Positions 1 through 8,656 of a DNA stretch of 64,000 nucleotides are shown here, in pieces. A program made the position numbers and the translations under genes. Under the pieces are notes generated by a model that was given only the letters and a program-made list of their open reading frames with translations, was not told where the DNA came from and searched no databases. Numbering within the stretch: position 1 is the stretch's first letter; each line of letters begins with the position of its first letter. The stretch is from Ktedonobacter robiniae (GTDB lineage Bacteria; Chloroflexota; Ktedonobacteria; Ktedonobacterales; Ktedonobacteraceae): contig NZ_BNJG01000001.1 of NCBI RefSeq assembly GCF_016587375.1, forward strand, positions 3,850,001 through 3,914,000, written 5' to 3'.

Positions 1-2
1 AA

Positions 3-1133
3 GGCGTGCGCATGTCTGGCTGCTTGCATATCACAACTGAGACCGCGAATCTGGCGATTACGCTTAAGGCTGGTGGTGCCGACTTGGTACTATGCGCCTC
101 CAACCCGCTTTCGACACAGGATGATGTCGCGGCCGCCCTGGTAAGCGAGTACGGTATTCCCACCTATGCTATCAAGGGCGAGGATGAGGAGACCTACTAT
201 CGCCACATCAATGCGGCGCTTGATCACAAGCCGAACATGACTATGGATGATGGTTGTGACCTGGTCTCGATCCTGCACACCTCGCGTAGCGAGCTGGTAG
301 AAAATGTGGTCGCGGGCCTGGAAGAGACAACTACGGGCGTCATTCGCCTGAAGAGCATGGAAAAGGCAGAGGTGCTGCGCTTCCCTGTGCTGGCCGTCAA
401 TGACTCTGATACCAAGCATATGTTCGACAACCGCTATGGTACGGGCCAGAGCACACTGGATGCCATTATTCGCTCGACCAACAGGCTGCTCGCGGGTCGT
501 ACCCTGGTCGTCTTTGGTTATGGCTGGTGCGGTCGCGGTGTCGCGTCGCGTGGTCATGGCCTGGGCGCGAACGTGGTCGTCTGCGAGGTTGATCCTACGC
601 GCGCGCTTGAGGCCGTCATGGATGGCTACCGCGTCATGCCTGGGGTCGAGGCTGCCGCGATCGGTGACATCCTCGTGACAGTCACCGGCGACATCAACGT
701 GATCGATCAGGATCACCTGGAGCATATGAAGAACGGCGCGCTGATCGCAAACTCCGGCCACTTCAATGATGAGATTAACATCCCTGCGCTAGAGAAGCTG
801 GCGACCAACAAGCGCCGCGTACGTGACTTCGTTGATGAGTACACCTATAGCGATGGCCGCCGCGTTTATCTATTGGCTGAGGGTCGCCTCGTCAACCTCT
901 CCGCCGCCGAGGGTCATCCCGCGAGCGTGATGGATATGAGCTTTGCCAACCAGGCCCTTGGTGCTGAGTATATGCTCAAGCTTGCCAAGGACCTTGAGCC
1001 TCGCGTCTACACCATCCCGGCTGATATCGACAAAGAGATTGCCCGGTTGAAGCTCCAGTCGATGGGGGTTCGCATCGACACGCTGACCCCTGAGCAAGAG
1101 AAGTATCTCAACTCCTGGGAGTCTGGCACCTAG
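3..1133 (+). CDS. ahcY: S-adenosylhomocysteine hydrolase, 5' end cut by window edge
   Basis: Hydrolyses S-adenosylhomocysteine to adenosine and homocysteine in the cytoplasmic methyl cycle. The frame is open to the left edge, and the first visible residues (MSGCLHITTETANL) match the family's substrate-binding region that normally lies about 50 residues in, so the true start lies outside the window. The NAD-binding Rossmann loop GYGWCGRG is at about residue 171 of the visible part, and the family C-terminal region is complete (LTPEQEKYLNSW). The next gene on this strand is metK behind a SAM-I riboswitch, which fits the same pathway. Family assignment is firm; only the N-terminus is unknown. 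Confidence 0.95.
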   Translation, partial: GVRMSGCLHITTETANLAITLKAGGADLVLCASNPLSTQDDVAAALVSEYGIPTYAIKGEDEETYYRHINAALDHKPNMTMDDGCDLVSILHTSRSELVENVVAGLEETTTGVIRLKSMEKAEVLRFPVLAVNDSDTKHMFDNRYGTGQSTLDAIIRSTNRLLAGRTLVVFGYGWCGRGVASRGHGLGANVVVCEVDPTRALEAVMDGYRVMPGVEAAAIGDILVTVTGDINVIDQDHLEHMKNGALIANSGHFNDEINIPALEKLATNKRRVRDFVDEYTYSDGRRVYLLAEGRLVNLSAAEGHPASVMDMSFANQALGAEYMLKLAKDLEPRVYTIPADIDKEIARLKLQSMGVRIDTLTPEQEKYLNSWESGT

Positions 1134-1175
1134 TCCTCTCTCTTGAGTGGCCCATGCTCAGCATAAACTCTCCCT

Positions 1176-1230
1176 GTAGAGAAAAGTGGCTGGACAACGG
1201 TACTGCCGTTGTCCAGTCACTTTTCTCTAC
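1176..1230 (+). terminator. Long hairpin after ahcY
   Basis: Near-perfect inverted repeat with arms of about 25 bases (GTAGAGAAAAGTGG... and its complement, one mismatch) starting about 40 bases after the ahcY stop. No long U-run follows, so it could act as an RNA 3'-end stabiliser rather than a classical intrinsic terminator. Confidence 0.6.
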
Positions 1231-1255
1231 GAAGAGAATCCTAGCTCTTGTGTAG

Positions 1256-1285
1256 TTGACAATGGCTGAATCTTTGACGTAGAAT
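1256..1285 (+). promoter_or_regulatory. Sigma70-type promoter of the metK riboswitch transcript
   Basis: TTGACA at 1256-1261 and TAGAAT at 1280-1285 with an 18-base spacer, about 80 bases upstream of the SAM-I aptamer. Good match to the housekeeping consensus. Confidence 0.75.
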
Positions 1286-1362
1286 AAAACCAATAAAAAG
1301 CGTTCAGGCAGCATTCTGCTGAAGCGCTGTACTTCGAAAATGAAACAAAATACGCATGAGAT

Positions 1363-1550
1363 CGCTCTCATCAAGAGAGGTGGAGGGACACGGCCCGACG
1401 AAGCCCGGCAACCCGCTTAACTTGTTTTGCAATCATGAGTAATGAGGCAAAACGAGGGAGAAGGGTGCCAATTCCGGCGGACTTTTTATATCCGCAAGAT
1501 GAGGGGAATGAGCATAAATGCCATACCCCTGCTAAGCAAGGGGTTTTTTT
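1363..1550 (+). promoter_or_regulatory. SAM-I (S-box) riboswitch with terminator
   Basis: The 5' half reads CTCTCATCAAGAGAGGTGGA then GGGACACGGCCC and CCCGGCAACC. The 3' half carries GGTGCCAATTCC and the closing GATGAGG (1499-1505) that pairs with CTCTCATC to form P1. These are the conserved blocks of the S-box aptamer. An intrinsic terminator follows: CCCC-TGCT-a-AGCA-a-GGGG at 1526-1543 and seven T. By the known mechanism SAM binding favours termination and so shuts off metK. The metK start lies 255 bases beyond the terminator, and a dispersed repeat (1573-1677) occupies much of that gap. Confidence 0.95.
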
Positions 1551-1572
1551 ATGCCTACAATTCGCTAAGATC

Positions 1573-1677
1573 TTATTCCGAACCCCAACCCCCATTCGGG
1601 AGCATAGCGCCACTCGCGTGGCTAGCGCTTCCCCCATTCGGGGACAAGCGCGCTCAGGGTTTTCGGAGAAGAAGTAA
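1573..1677 (+). repeat. Dispersed repeat copy 1 (long form)
   Basis: Begins TTATTCCGAACCCC and ends CTCAGGGTTTTCGGAGAAG. The interior holds two CCCCCATTCGGG-type blocks and GTGGCTAGCGCTTCC. The ends are complementary, so the element can fold back on itself. Six further copies occur in this window. It lies between the S-box terminator and metK. Confidence 0.85.
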
Positions 1678-1805
1678 GGCAAGAGAAAATATCCCGCGTC
1701 GCTCCTCGCACCCACAGGCGTGACCCTGGTTGCATACCATTCCACCTGTTTCTGGCGTACGTTCATGTAGATGAACCTTGTTGTAAGAGAGGAAGGTGCC
1801 AACCT

Positions 1806-3062
1806 TTGAGTAATTTTATGGAGAGCCCAAAGTCGTTTTTTACCAGTGAGTCGGTCACAGAGGGGCACCCAGATAAATTGTGTGACCAGATTTCTGACGC
1901 TATTCTGGATGCGATTATCGCGCAGGATCCCCTGGCACGCGTAGCGTGTGAGACGGCAACGACGACTGGCCTGGTGTTGGTGGCGGGTGAGATCTCGACC
2001 TCCGCCTGGGTGGATATGCCTGCACTTGTAAGGAAAACAATCGAGCAAATTGGCTACATTAATGCAGACTATGGTTTCGATTATCGCACCTGTGGCGTCG
2101 TAACATCAATTGGCAAGCAGTCTCCCGACATTGATATGGGCGTGAGCGCATCGCTAGAGGCGCGCGATGTCCAGTTGCATCTCAGCGATGATGAACTGGA
2201 GCGCGTTGGCGCAGGCGACCAGGGCATGATGATTGGTTTCGCCTGTAACGAGACGCCTGAATATATGCCCATGCCAATCAGCCTGGCGCATAAGTTGACG
2301 CGCCAGCTCTCGCAGGTCCGTCGCAAGTCCTGGGGCGGCAATGGCCCGATGACCTATTTGCGCCCGGACGGCAAGGCACAGGTCACCATCCAGTATGAGC
2401 ATGGCAAGCCTGTGCGTGTAGATACCATCGTCGTTTCAACGCAGCACGCCGAGTACGTGGATCGCGAACAGATTCAACAGGATGTGATCGATCATATTAT
2501 CAAGCCGGTTATTCCTGAGCATCTGCTTGACTCAAAGACCAAGATCTTTGTGAACCCCACGGGGCGTTTTGTGCTGGGTGGACCGATGGGTGACGCTGGC
2601 CTGACGGGGCGTAAGATTATCGTAGACACCTATGGCGGCATGGCGCGTCATGGTGGTGGTGCCTTCAGCGGCAAAGATCCCACGAAGGTCGACCGTTCGG
2701 CAGCCTATGCCGCGCGCCACATCGCGAAGAATATTGTTGCCGCTGGCCTGGCTGATCGCCTCGAACTCCAGGTCTCGTATGCCATCGGCGTCGCGCGTCC
2801 GCTCTCCCTCTTTGTCGAGACCTTTGGTACTGGCAAGGTATCGGACGAAGAGATCATTCGCCTGATCAATGAGCACTTCGACCTGCGCCCGGCGGGCATC
2901 ATCCAGGACTTGCGCCTGCGCCGGCCCATCTATCAGCCTACCGCGGCCTTTGGTCACTTTGGGCGAACCGACATCGATGCGCCCTGGGAAGAGCTGAACA
3001 AAGTCCCCATGCTGCGCAAGGGCGTGGGCGCCAACATCGAGAGCGACAAAGCCTTCTCGTAA
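1806..3062 (+). CDS. metK: S-adenosylmethionine synthetase
   Basis: Makes SAM from methionine and ATP. The 418-residue product has the family signature blocks: SVTEGHPDKLCDQISDA near residue 16, GAGDQGMMIGFACNET near 135 and the glycine-rich GGGAFSGKDPTKVDR near 281. Length is slightly above the usual 380-400. The TTG at 1806 is preferred because AGAGGAAGG (ending at 1796) sits 9 bases upstream; the in-frame ATG at 1818 would be 21 bases away. Expression should be controlled by the SAM-I riboswitch upstream, giving product feedback. It is followed by a strong terminator. Confidence 0.95.
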   Translation: MSNFMESPKSFFTSESVTEGHPDKLCDQISDAILDAIIAQDPLARVACETATTTGLVLVAGEISTSAWVDMPALVRKTIEQIGYINADYGFDYRTCGVVTSIGKQSPDIDMGVSASLEARDVQLHLSDDELERVGAGDQGMMIGFACNETPEYMPMPISLAHKLTRQLSQVRRKSWGGNGPMTYLRPDGKAQVTIQYEHGKPVRVDTIVVSTQHAEYVDREQIQQDVIDHIIKPVIPEHLLDSKTKIFVNPTGRFVLGGPMGDAGLTGRKIIVDTYGGMARHGGGAFSGKDPTKVDRSAAYAARHIAKNIVAAGLADRLELQVSYAIGVARPLSLFVETFGTGKVSDEEIIRLINEHFDLRPAGIIQDLRLRRPIYQPTAAFGHFGRTDIDAPWEELNKVPMLRKGVGANIESDKAFS

Positions 3063-3078
3063 GCTGCCTAGTATATAA

Positions 3079-3145
3079 AAAGAGAAGGCAAGAATGTGTG
3101 CGAGATCATGATCCCGCACACATTCTTGCCTTCTCTTCTTTTTTT
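3079..3145 (+). terminator. Intrinsic terminator of metK
   Basis: AAGAGAAGGCAAGAATGTGTG and its complement form an arm of over 20 base pairs, followed by a T-rich run ending in seven T (3139-3145). Confidence 0.9.
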
Positions 3146-3205
3146 GTAGGGGATAGTGGCCTGGCAGGTGGGTATACGCCCACCTGCCAGGCCACTATCC
3201 CCTAC
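3146..3205. repeat. Perfect 27-bp-arm inverted repeat
   Basis: GTAGGGGATAGTGG... mirrored exactly after a 6-base loop; 27 identical paired bases per arm. It directly abuts the metK terminator, so two long hairpins stand in tandem. Function is unknown; it may back up termination or protect the RNA end. Confidence 0.8.
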
Positions 3206-3338
3206 CTCCGAGCGCTACAGGCGAGAAGTCGGTGGGGGGAAAGCAACAACGCTTTGCTGAAATCGGATATAATATGATCTTGGTAGAGATTGCTACGCTC
3301 TACTGAAGGCAGCTATGTTGCAAGAAAGGAAAAACGGT

Positions 3339-4490
3339 ATGGACTTTACACTCAACGACGAGCAGATAGCCATACGTGATACTTGTCGCGAATTCGCAGC
3401 GCAGGAGATTAAGCCGCGCGCGGAGGAGATGGATGCCACTGGCCAGTTCCCTTATGACCTGGTTGGCAAGATGGGGCAATTGGGCCTGCTGGGACTGCCA
3501 TTTCCTGAGGAGTATGGTGGCGCGGGCGCGGATTTTCTCTCGTACTGTCTAGCTATAGAAGAGATCTCGCGTGGTGATGTCTCGGTGGGCATTACCATGG
3601 AGGCGCATACCTCGCTGGGTGCGACTCCGTTTTATCTCTTTGGCAGTGAGGAACAGAAGCAGCGCTATCTGCTCCCTCTCGCTACTGGTGAACGGCTCTG
3701 GGCCTTTGGTCTCACGGAAGCAGAGGCTGGTTCTGACTCGGGTGGGACGCGCACGCGTGCTGTGCTCAAGGAGGATGGCCAGTGGCATATCAATGGCTCC
3801 AAGGTCTTTATTACCAACGCTGGAACCAATATAACAGGTGGCGTGACGATTACGGCGGTGACGGGTCAACGTCCAGATGGGCGCAACGAAATCACCAACT
3901 TGATTGTGCCAAAGGGTACGCCTGGCTATGTTATCGGGAATCCATATAAGAAGATGGGATGGAAGGCCTCGGATACCCGCCCGCTTTCTTTTGAGGAGTG
4001 CATGGTTCCCGAAGAGAATATCCTGGGAAAGCGTGGCGATGGCTTCAAACAATTTATGCAGATCCTGGATGCGGGGCGTGTTGCAATTGCGGCCCTCTCA
4101 GTTGGCCTGGCCCAGGCTTGTCTGGATGAGGCGCTGAGTTATGCCAGAGAGCGTAAGCAGTTTGGCAAGTCGATTAGTGCATATCAGGCCATTCAGTTTA
4201 AGCTTGCCGACATGGATATGGAGATTGAACTGGCACGCCTGATGTACTATAAAGCCGCGTGGCTGCATATGCAAGGGAAGCCCTACCGGCGCGAGGCCTC
4301 AATGGCCAAGCTCTTTGCGTCCGAGACGGCCAAGCGTGCGGCTGACCAGGCGGTACAGATCCATGGTGGCTACGGCTTTATGGATGAATATCCTGTGTCG
4401 CGCTACTGGCGTAGCGTCAAGATCAACGAGATTGGCGAGGGGACAAGCGAGGTGCAGCGTATGCTGATCGCCAAGGAGCTTGGCTGCTAG
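3339..4490 (+). CDS. Acyl-CoA dehydrogenase
   Basis: FAD-dependent alpha,beta-dehydrogenation of acyl-CoA, first step of beta-oxidation. The 383 residues match the family length. The N-terminal helical domain starts MDFTLNDEQIAIRDTCREF, the middle beta domain has FGLTEAEAGSDSGGTRT and GSKVFITNAG, and the C-terminal domain has the catalytic-base region EIGEGTSEVQR (Glu about residue 367, short-chain/butyryl type placement). The start at 3339 is chosen because AAGAAAGGA precedes it and it matches family N-termini; an ATG at 3315 is in frame. A TATAAT at 3268-3273 may belong to its promoter. Chain-length specificity cannot be read. Confidence 0.93.
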   Translation: MDFTLNDEQIAIRDTCREFAAQEIKPRAEEMDATGQFPYDLVGKMGQLGLLGLPFPEEYGGAGADFLSYCLAIEEISRGDVSVGITMEAHTSLGATPFYLFGSEEQKQRYLLPLATGERLWAFGLTEAEAGSDSGGTRTRAVLKEDGQWHINGSKVFITNAGTNITGGVTITAVTGQRPDGRNEITNLIVPKGTPGYVIGNPYKKMGWKASDTRPLSFEECMVPEENILGKRGDGFKQFMQILDAGRVAIAALSVGLAQACLDEALSYARERKQFGKSISAYQAIQFKLADMDMEIELARLMYYKAAWLHMQGKPYRREASMAKLFASETAKRAADQAVQIHGGYGFMDEYPVSRYWRSVKINEIGEGTSEVQRMLIAKELGC

Positions 4491-4522
4491 CCAGGAGGCG
4501 TTATCTACCTGGAAGAGAAAAC

Positions 4523-4564
4523 GCAAGATGGCCTCTCCAGCAATTGCTGGAGAGGCCATCTTGC
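4523..4564. terminator. Perfect 42-bp palindrome after acyl-CoA dehydrogenase
   Basis: GCAAGATGGCCTCTCCAGCAA followed at once by its exact complement, with no unpaired loop in the DNA. Located 33 bases after the stop codon. No long U-run; likely an RNA 3' structure. Confidence 0.75.
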
Positions 4565-4654
4565 TACCCCAATTTCATGTCTCTTTAAAGTTTATGAAGT
4601 AGGTTATGAAGGGGAAGATGAAGGGTGGACAAAAAATGAAAAAGGAGTTTCTTG

Positions 4655-5272
4655 ATGAGCATCACACCCGCTTTAAATGAAAAAGAGGCTCACCACAAGA
4701 GCCCAGGACAGTTGAAGTTCCCGCGTTTCGACCATAAGCAGCATGGGCCTGTTGTCAATGTGAATGAGGCAGCCGATCAAAATTTGACTGTTGGACAAAA
4801 AGTGGCTGACACTGTTGCGTCCAACATGGGTAGCTGGCGTTTTATTATTATTCAGAGTCTTATTCTTCTGGCCTGGATTCTCTTTAATAGTGTGCAAGCA
4901 TATTTCGGTCGCTTTGATCCTTATCCATTCATTCTGTTGAATCTGGCGCTCTCATTTCAAGCAGCATTCGCCGCGCCATTTATCATGATCTCGCAAAATC
5001 GGCAGGCTGAAAAGGATAGGCTTACTGCCCAGAATGACTACGTTACTGATAGCAAAGGCGAGGAGGAGATCAGGAATATTATGGAGCACCTGGATCACCA
5101 GGACAGCTTGATCCTCCAGGTCGTACAGAGCTTGCAGGACCAGAACAAGCGTTTAGAAACCCAGCATCAGCAAATGCTGAGTTATCTGAGCAAAGTTGAT
5201 CCCCAGTTGGCGCAGGAAGCCATGAAGAATATCACGCCAGACGCGGAAATTAAAGGTGGAACGAAAAGTTAA
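4655..5272 (+). CDS. DUF1003 membrane protein
   Basis: Uncharacterised family; no function is assigned. The roughly 205-residue protein has a soluble N-terminus and two predicted transmembrane helices (about residues 66-84 and 92-114, the latter in PFILLNLALSFQAAFAAPFIM). The family motif ISQNRQAEKDR and a charged coiled-coil-like tail follow, with DHQDSLILQVVQSLQDQNKRL. The ATG at 4655 has AAAGGAG 7 bases upstream, better than the TTG at 4652. The gene stands alone between two palindromic gene ends. Confidence 0.85.
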   Translation: MSITPALNEKEAHHKSPGQLKFPRFDHKQHGPVVNVNEAADQNLTVGQKVADTVASNMGSWRFIIIQSLILLAWILFNSVQAYFGRFDPYPFILLNLALSFQAAFAAPFIMISQNRQAEKDRLTAQNDYVTDSKGEEEIRNIMEHLDHQDSLILQVVQSLQDQNKRLETQHQQMLSYLSKVDPQLAQEAMKNITPDAEIKGGTKS

Positions 5273-5295
5273 AAGGGCGTAGAGAACTTAAAGAA

Positions 5296-5327
5296 GAAAG
5301 GCGAGAGGAAATTTCCTCTCGCCTTTC
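5296..5327. terminator. Perfect 32-bp palindrome, convergent gene end
   Basis: GAAAGGCGAGAGGAAA followed directly by its complement, between the DUF1003 gene (+) and the anti-sigma gene (-). Likely serves both 3' ends. Confidence 0.75.
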
Positions 5328-5344
5328 CTGGTGTATTAAGGTGT

Positions 5345-7306
5345 CTAGTTGTTGGGGGAGACGATCTTCGTGGGCCAGTTAAAGGTCTTAAAGGTGACCG
5401 TATTGGCTGGCTGAGTCGTGTTCGCATTGGAGTCGGGAGGAATTAGCCACACAGCGGTATCTCCATGGATGGAGAGGAAGAGCGTGTTGGCTGGAATCTG
5501 GGTCCCTACTCCCACCTGGTTGTTAGTTAGAACGTCGAACATATTAATGCTCTTGTTCTTGTTCTGCCAGAGTAAGAAGCGGTTGCCGCCCTGGAGAGCC
5601 ATGGACTGGCCTTCATCGCCAAATTGTTGCGGCGCCAGCGTGGTATCACTGAGTTGATAGCCAAAGAGGGTTCCCTGGATCATGGCATCGGCCTGCAATG
5701 GATAGGCGTTGGGATCGCTCTTTGCGATCAGGGGCGCCTGGGTTGGTTGCGTGATAGGTGTTTCGTCTTGGCCTGTTGTCACGGAAGGCGTGAGCACAGG
5801 AGTGCTTTTCGCCGCGGAAGGCGTAAGCGAGGCCACTGGCGTCTGTGAGCCTGTCGTGATAATGGGTGACGGCTTGTTTGTCTGATTTGGGGCATCCAGG
5901 GGGAGCGTGCTCAGCATAAAGAGCGTGTCGCCCACCACATGTGGATGGAAGGAGGCTTCATCGTTTTTAAACAGCGAACGTACCGTCTCGATATGCGGCG
6001 CCCAGCGACCATGCTCTGGCGCGGCCTCCTCTTCCTGGCTCTGCCAGATATTGCTATGCAGGATATTATCGTTCGTGGCCCACTCTTCTCCCCAGTAGAT
6101 GCTTCTGCCATCGCTGCTTGCGGTAGGAGAAGCCAGGACATGACCCGCATTTACATGGGCCAGCTCCTCCGATGTTGGTACCTGCTGAGCATCGAGCTGG
6201 TAGCGAGTTAGATGGGAGGTGCCCTGGTTATCAAGCCAGGAAACCAGCAGGTTATTCTGATAGGTGCTCGTTCCCTGAAGGGGTGAGTTTATCCATGCCG
6301 GAACCGTGTTCTGGTCATACAGCCCTTTGAGTAGGGTAATGGGCTGATTGGCGCTTGCCTCGTTCTTTTCACCTGGAAGATCGTTCTTGTTCGCTTTCGT
6401 ATCTCCTGAACCCACGTAGAGCGCGTCGAGGCTCCAGGTGCGTGTGAGCGAGCTATTCTGCGTATCTAGAGGCTTGCCCGTGGTGGTTTTAGGTTTATCC
6501 AGTTGTAACCAGATGAGCCAGTTCTGGACGTTCTCAAGCAGATAGACGTTACTCGTTGTTGGTTTATCCAGCAGCGGTATCGGTGTGATAGATGCATCGT
6601 TGTTGGTATTGAGATGGACCTGTTCGAGCATCCATGCAGGGTCACTGCCATCTTGATAGGCGCTGAAGTACATGGTATTGCGGTCCGCGAGCGCGCTGAC
6701 GACATGCGGGTAGGACGTCTGTACCGCAATATTGGCAACCGAGAGAGATGCGCCTCTGGTCACATTGGCTTGCTCTCCCCCGATAGCAGGTTTTCCATTA
6801 TTCATTTGCGCCATGAGCACCAGGGATGAGATACCACCTGCCATGATCAGCATCAGCACGGCGGCAGCTATCCCAACAATCGTGGTAGGTCCCATACGTG
6901 CCAGGCGTGGACGCTTGCGTGTAATCGGAATAACAGGAAGGGGACCGGTTTCTGCTGACGAAAAGGTGGTAAGAGGCTCCAGGTGTTTTTCCTCGGCGAC
7001 GATATCTTTGAGATAGGGTTTGAGGAAAGCAGGTGTCGGCGTTGAGAGTTCTGAAGATGTTGCACGCTGAATATAGCGCGTATGCTCAGCGGCGAGCGCG
7101 CGCATGAGTTTAGCATGTGCCTCCGGTGCTGAGGACAGTGTAGGTAGCGAGCGAACACTTGCACCGATAAAGTCGCTCTGTTGCTGAATCTGGCGACAGG
7201 CAGAGCAAACCTCCAGGTGAGCATCTAGCTCTGGGAGGATTGCAGCCCGCTCCTTTTGTATGTCTCGATAATTAGCGAGGAGTTCTCGCGCTCTATTGCA
7301 GTTCAA
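5345..7306 (-). CDS. Membrane anti-sigma factor with large extracytoplasmic domain
   Basis: Predicted partner that holds the adjacent ECF sigma factor inactive. The N-terminus carries a zinc-binding anti-sigma (ZAS) signature: His and Cys in HLEVCSAC at about residues 30-37 (H-x3-C-x2-C). A single transmembrane helix (TTIVGIAAAVLMLIMAGGIS) follows near residue 145. The remaining 480 residues should be outside the cell: Trp/Leu/Asn-rich repeats that resemble a beta-propeller, and a Pro/Thr linker around TPSAAKSTPVLTPS. At 653 residues it is far longer than usual anti-sigmas, which suggests a built-in sensor domain. The start codon overlaps the sigma stop by 4 bases, implying translational coupling. 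Confidence 0.82.
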   Translation of the reverse strand: MNCNRARELLANYRDIQKERAAILPELDAHLEVCSACRQIQQQSDFIGASVRSLPTLSSAPEAHAKLMRALAAEHTRYIQRATSSELSTPTPAFLKPYLKDIVAEEKHLEPLTTFSSAETGPLPVIPITRKRPRLARMGPTTIVGIAAAVLMLIMAGGISSLVLMAQMNNGKPAIGGEQANVTRGASLSVANIAVQTSYPHVVSALADRNTMYFSAYQDGSDPAWMLEQVHLNTNNDASITPIPLLDKPTTSNVYLLENVQNWLIWLQLDKPKTTTGKPLDTQNSSLTRTWSLDALYVGSGDTKANKNDLPGEKNEASANQPITLLKGLYDQNTVPAWINSPLQGTSTYQNNLLVSWLDNQGTSHLTRYQLDAQQVPTSEELAHVNAGHVLASPTASSDGRSIYWGEEWATNDNILHSNIWQSQEEEAAPEHGRWAPHIETVRSLFKNDEASFHPHVVGDTLFMLSTLPLDAPNQTNKPSPIITTGSQTPVASLTPSAAKSTPVLTPSVTTGQDETPITQPTQAPLIAKSDPNAYPLQADAMIQGTLFGYQLSDTTLAPQQFGDEGQSMALQGGNRFLLWQNKNKSINMFDVLTNNQVGVGTQIPANTLFLSIHGDTAVWLIPPDSNANTTQPANTVTFKTFNWPTKIVSPNN

Positions 7307-8139
7307 TCTTCACCGACCTCTTTTTTGTACAATGCGATAAACCGTTCCCGCGCTCGCATCAGGCGCATCTTAACCGCAGATGCACTGATATTGAGCACTT
7401 CAGCAATCTCTGCACAAGATAGGCCGTCGTTCTCGTATAGCCAGAGGCAAGAAGAGTATTTAGGAGGCAGTTGATTGAATACACGCTCCACAAGCTCGCG
7501 ATCAGCAACGCGATTTTCGAACTTACCGCCATCGTAGCCATTGCGCTCATAGGCAGTACTGACCGCTGTTGCCCGCGCCTCATGTACCTGCTCGTCGCCC
7601 GCGTAGTTCTCTCCACCCGAGTTCCCGTTGTCTGAGACAACGCCAGCGCCAATGCCGCGATCTTCATTAAAGAGCGACAGTGGAAGCCAGGAAATCAGGC
7701 GGCGGCGGCGCAGAGTATCAGTGGTCGTATTTGACGCGATACGGTATAGCCAGGCAGAAAGTGCTCCTGGCTGTACTTGTGTGCCTCCTAATAGTGCCCT
7801 GTATGCCTTGACGAAAACGTCTTGTGCCAGGTCGTAGGCTTGCTCCCGGTTGCCAATGAGGTGGTAGATATAGTTCGTAATAGGCCCTTGATATCGTTGA
7901 AAGATATCCTCGAAGTCCTCTACGCTCACATGCTCGCTTGCTTGTACCTGTGGCTGCTGTTCTTCGTCAGCAGGTTCAGGTTCTGGCGCCTGTGGGCGAA
8001 CTTCTTGTGCTTCGAGAGCCTGTTGCTCTACCTCATCCTGACTGGCTGATGTGGATCCTCCAGGAGAGCCTCGGCGTTCCTCTTCCATAGAAGAACGCAG
8101 ACTGCTATTTGTATTGTACAAACGGATAGGGAGATCCAT
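7303..8139 (-). CDS. ECF-type RNA polymerase sigma factor
   Basis: Sigma70-family, group IV. Region 2 is FQRYQGPITNYIYHLIGNRE followed by QAYDLAQDVFVKAYRAL (about residues 83-120). Region 4 is LPPKYSSCLWLYENDGLS followed by CAEIAEVLNISASAVKMRL (C-terminal 65 residues). Between them is a long acidic/Gly-Asn linker. The first about 75 residues are low-complexity Glu/Gln/Pro and not part of the fold. The stop overlaps the start of the membrane anti-sigma factor, the classic sigma/anti-sigma operon. No clear -35/-10 pair was found upstream. Confidence 0.88.
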   Translation of the reverse strand: MDLPIRLYNTNSSLRSSMEEERRGSPGGSTSASQDEVEQQALEAQEVRPQAPEPEPADEEQQPQVQASEHVSVEDFEDIFQRYQGPITNYIYHLIGNREQAYDLAQDVFVKAYRALLGGTQVQPGALSAWLYRIASNTTTDTLRRRRLISWLPLSLFNEDRGIGAGVVSDNGNSGGENYAGDEQVHEARATAVSTAYERNGYDGGKFENRVADRELVERVFNQLPPKYSSCLWLYENDGLSCAEIAEVLNISASAVKMRLMRARERFIALYKKEVGED

Positions 8140-8656
8140 TGGTTACATCGACCTTATCAGTTTTGCAGAAGTTTTAAATCTGATTGTGTTGTGTGTCTGT
8201 GAAGTTTTTGCATATATAAAGTAGCATAGCATATGCTGTCTAGAAAACGCTGTGATCTGGTACACAGGAAACCGCGAAGCTGACAAACCGCTACCCTATA
8301 CACTTATACGCCAGGCCTGGCGGATTGGTTGTAAACGAGGAGTTGGAATCTGTTTGTATCGCCCTGGTCCTTGTTTTGCGTTACCCATGAGATTTAGTAT
8401 AGCATACAAACCTTCAAAGCCCTCTCCTGTGGTACCCAGGTCACAACCTGAGCAGGTTTAGTATCTGCTTTCGTGCCTGCGGCACTCACGGGTAAGAGGT
8501 GTCTGGTGGTGGGCTGGCACTGCCAGCCCACCACCAGACACCTCTTACCCGGAGGCAAGCGTAGCGAGCCAAGGCAGGCGCCAGAGAAGAATTGGAAGCC
8601 TCTATAGGTGTGAAAATTGCCTTGCGTAGTGGCGTGCTTTTTGGTACCATGGGAGC
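8140..8656. other. Divergent intergenic region with a long hairpin
   Basis: 517 bases between the sigma gene (-) and holB (+) with no convincing gene. A short open frame at 8252-8461 lacks a ribosome site and family resemblance. The main structure is the 61-base inverted repeat at 8490-8550. Confidence 0.6.
8490..8550. repeat. Perfect 30-bp-arm inverted repeat in a divergent region
   Basis: GGGTAAGAGGTGTCTGG... mirrored exactly around a single C; 30 paired bases per arm. Unlike the other long hairpins it is upstream of both flanking genes, so it is not an obvious terminator for either. Confidence 0.8.
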
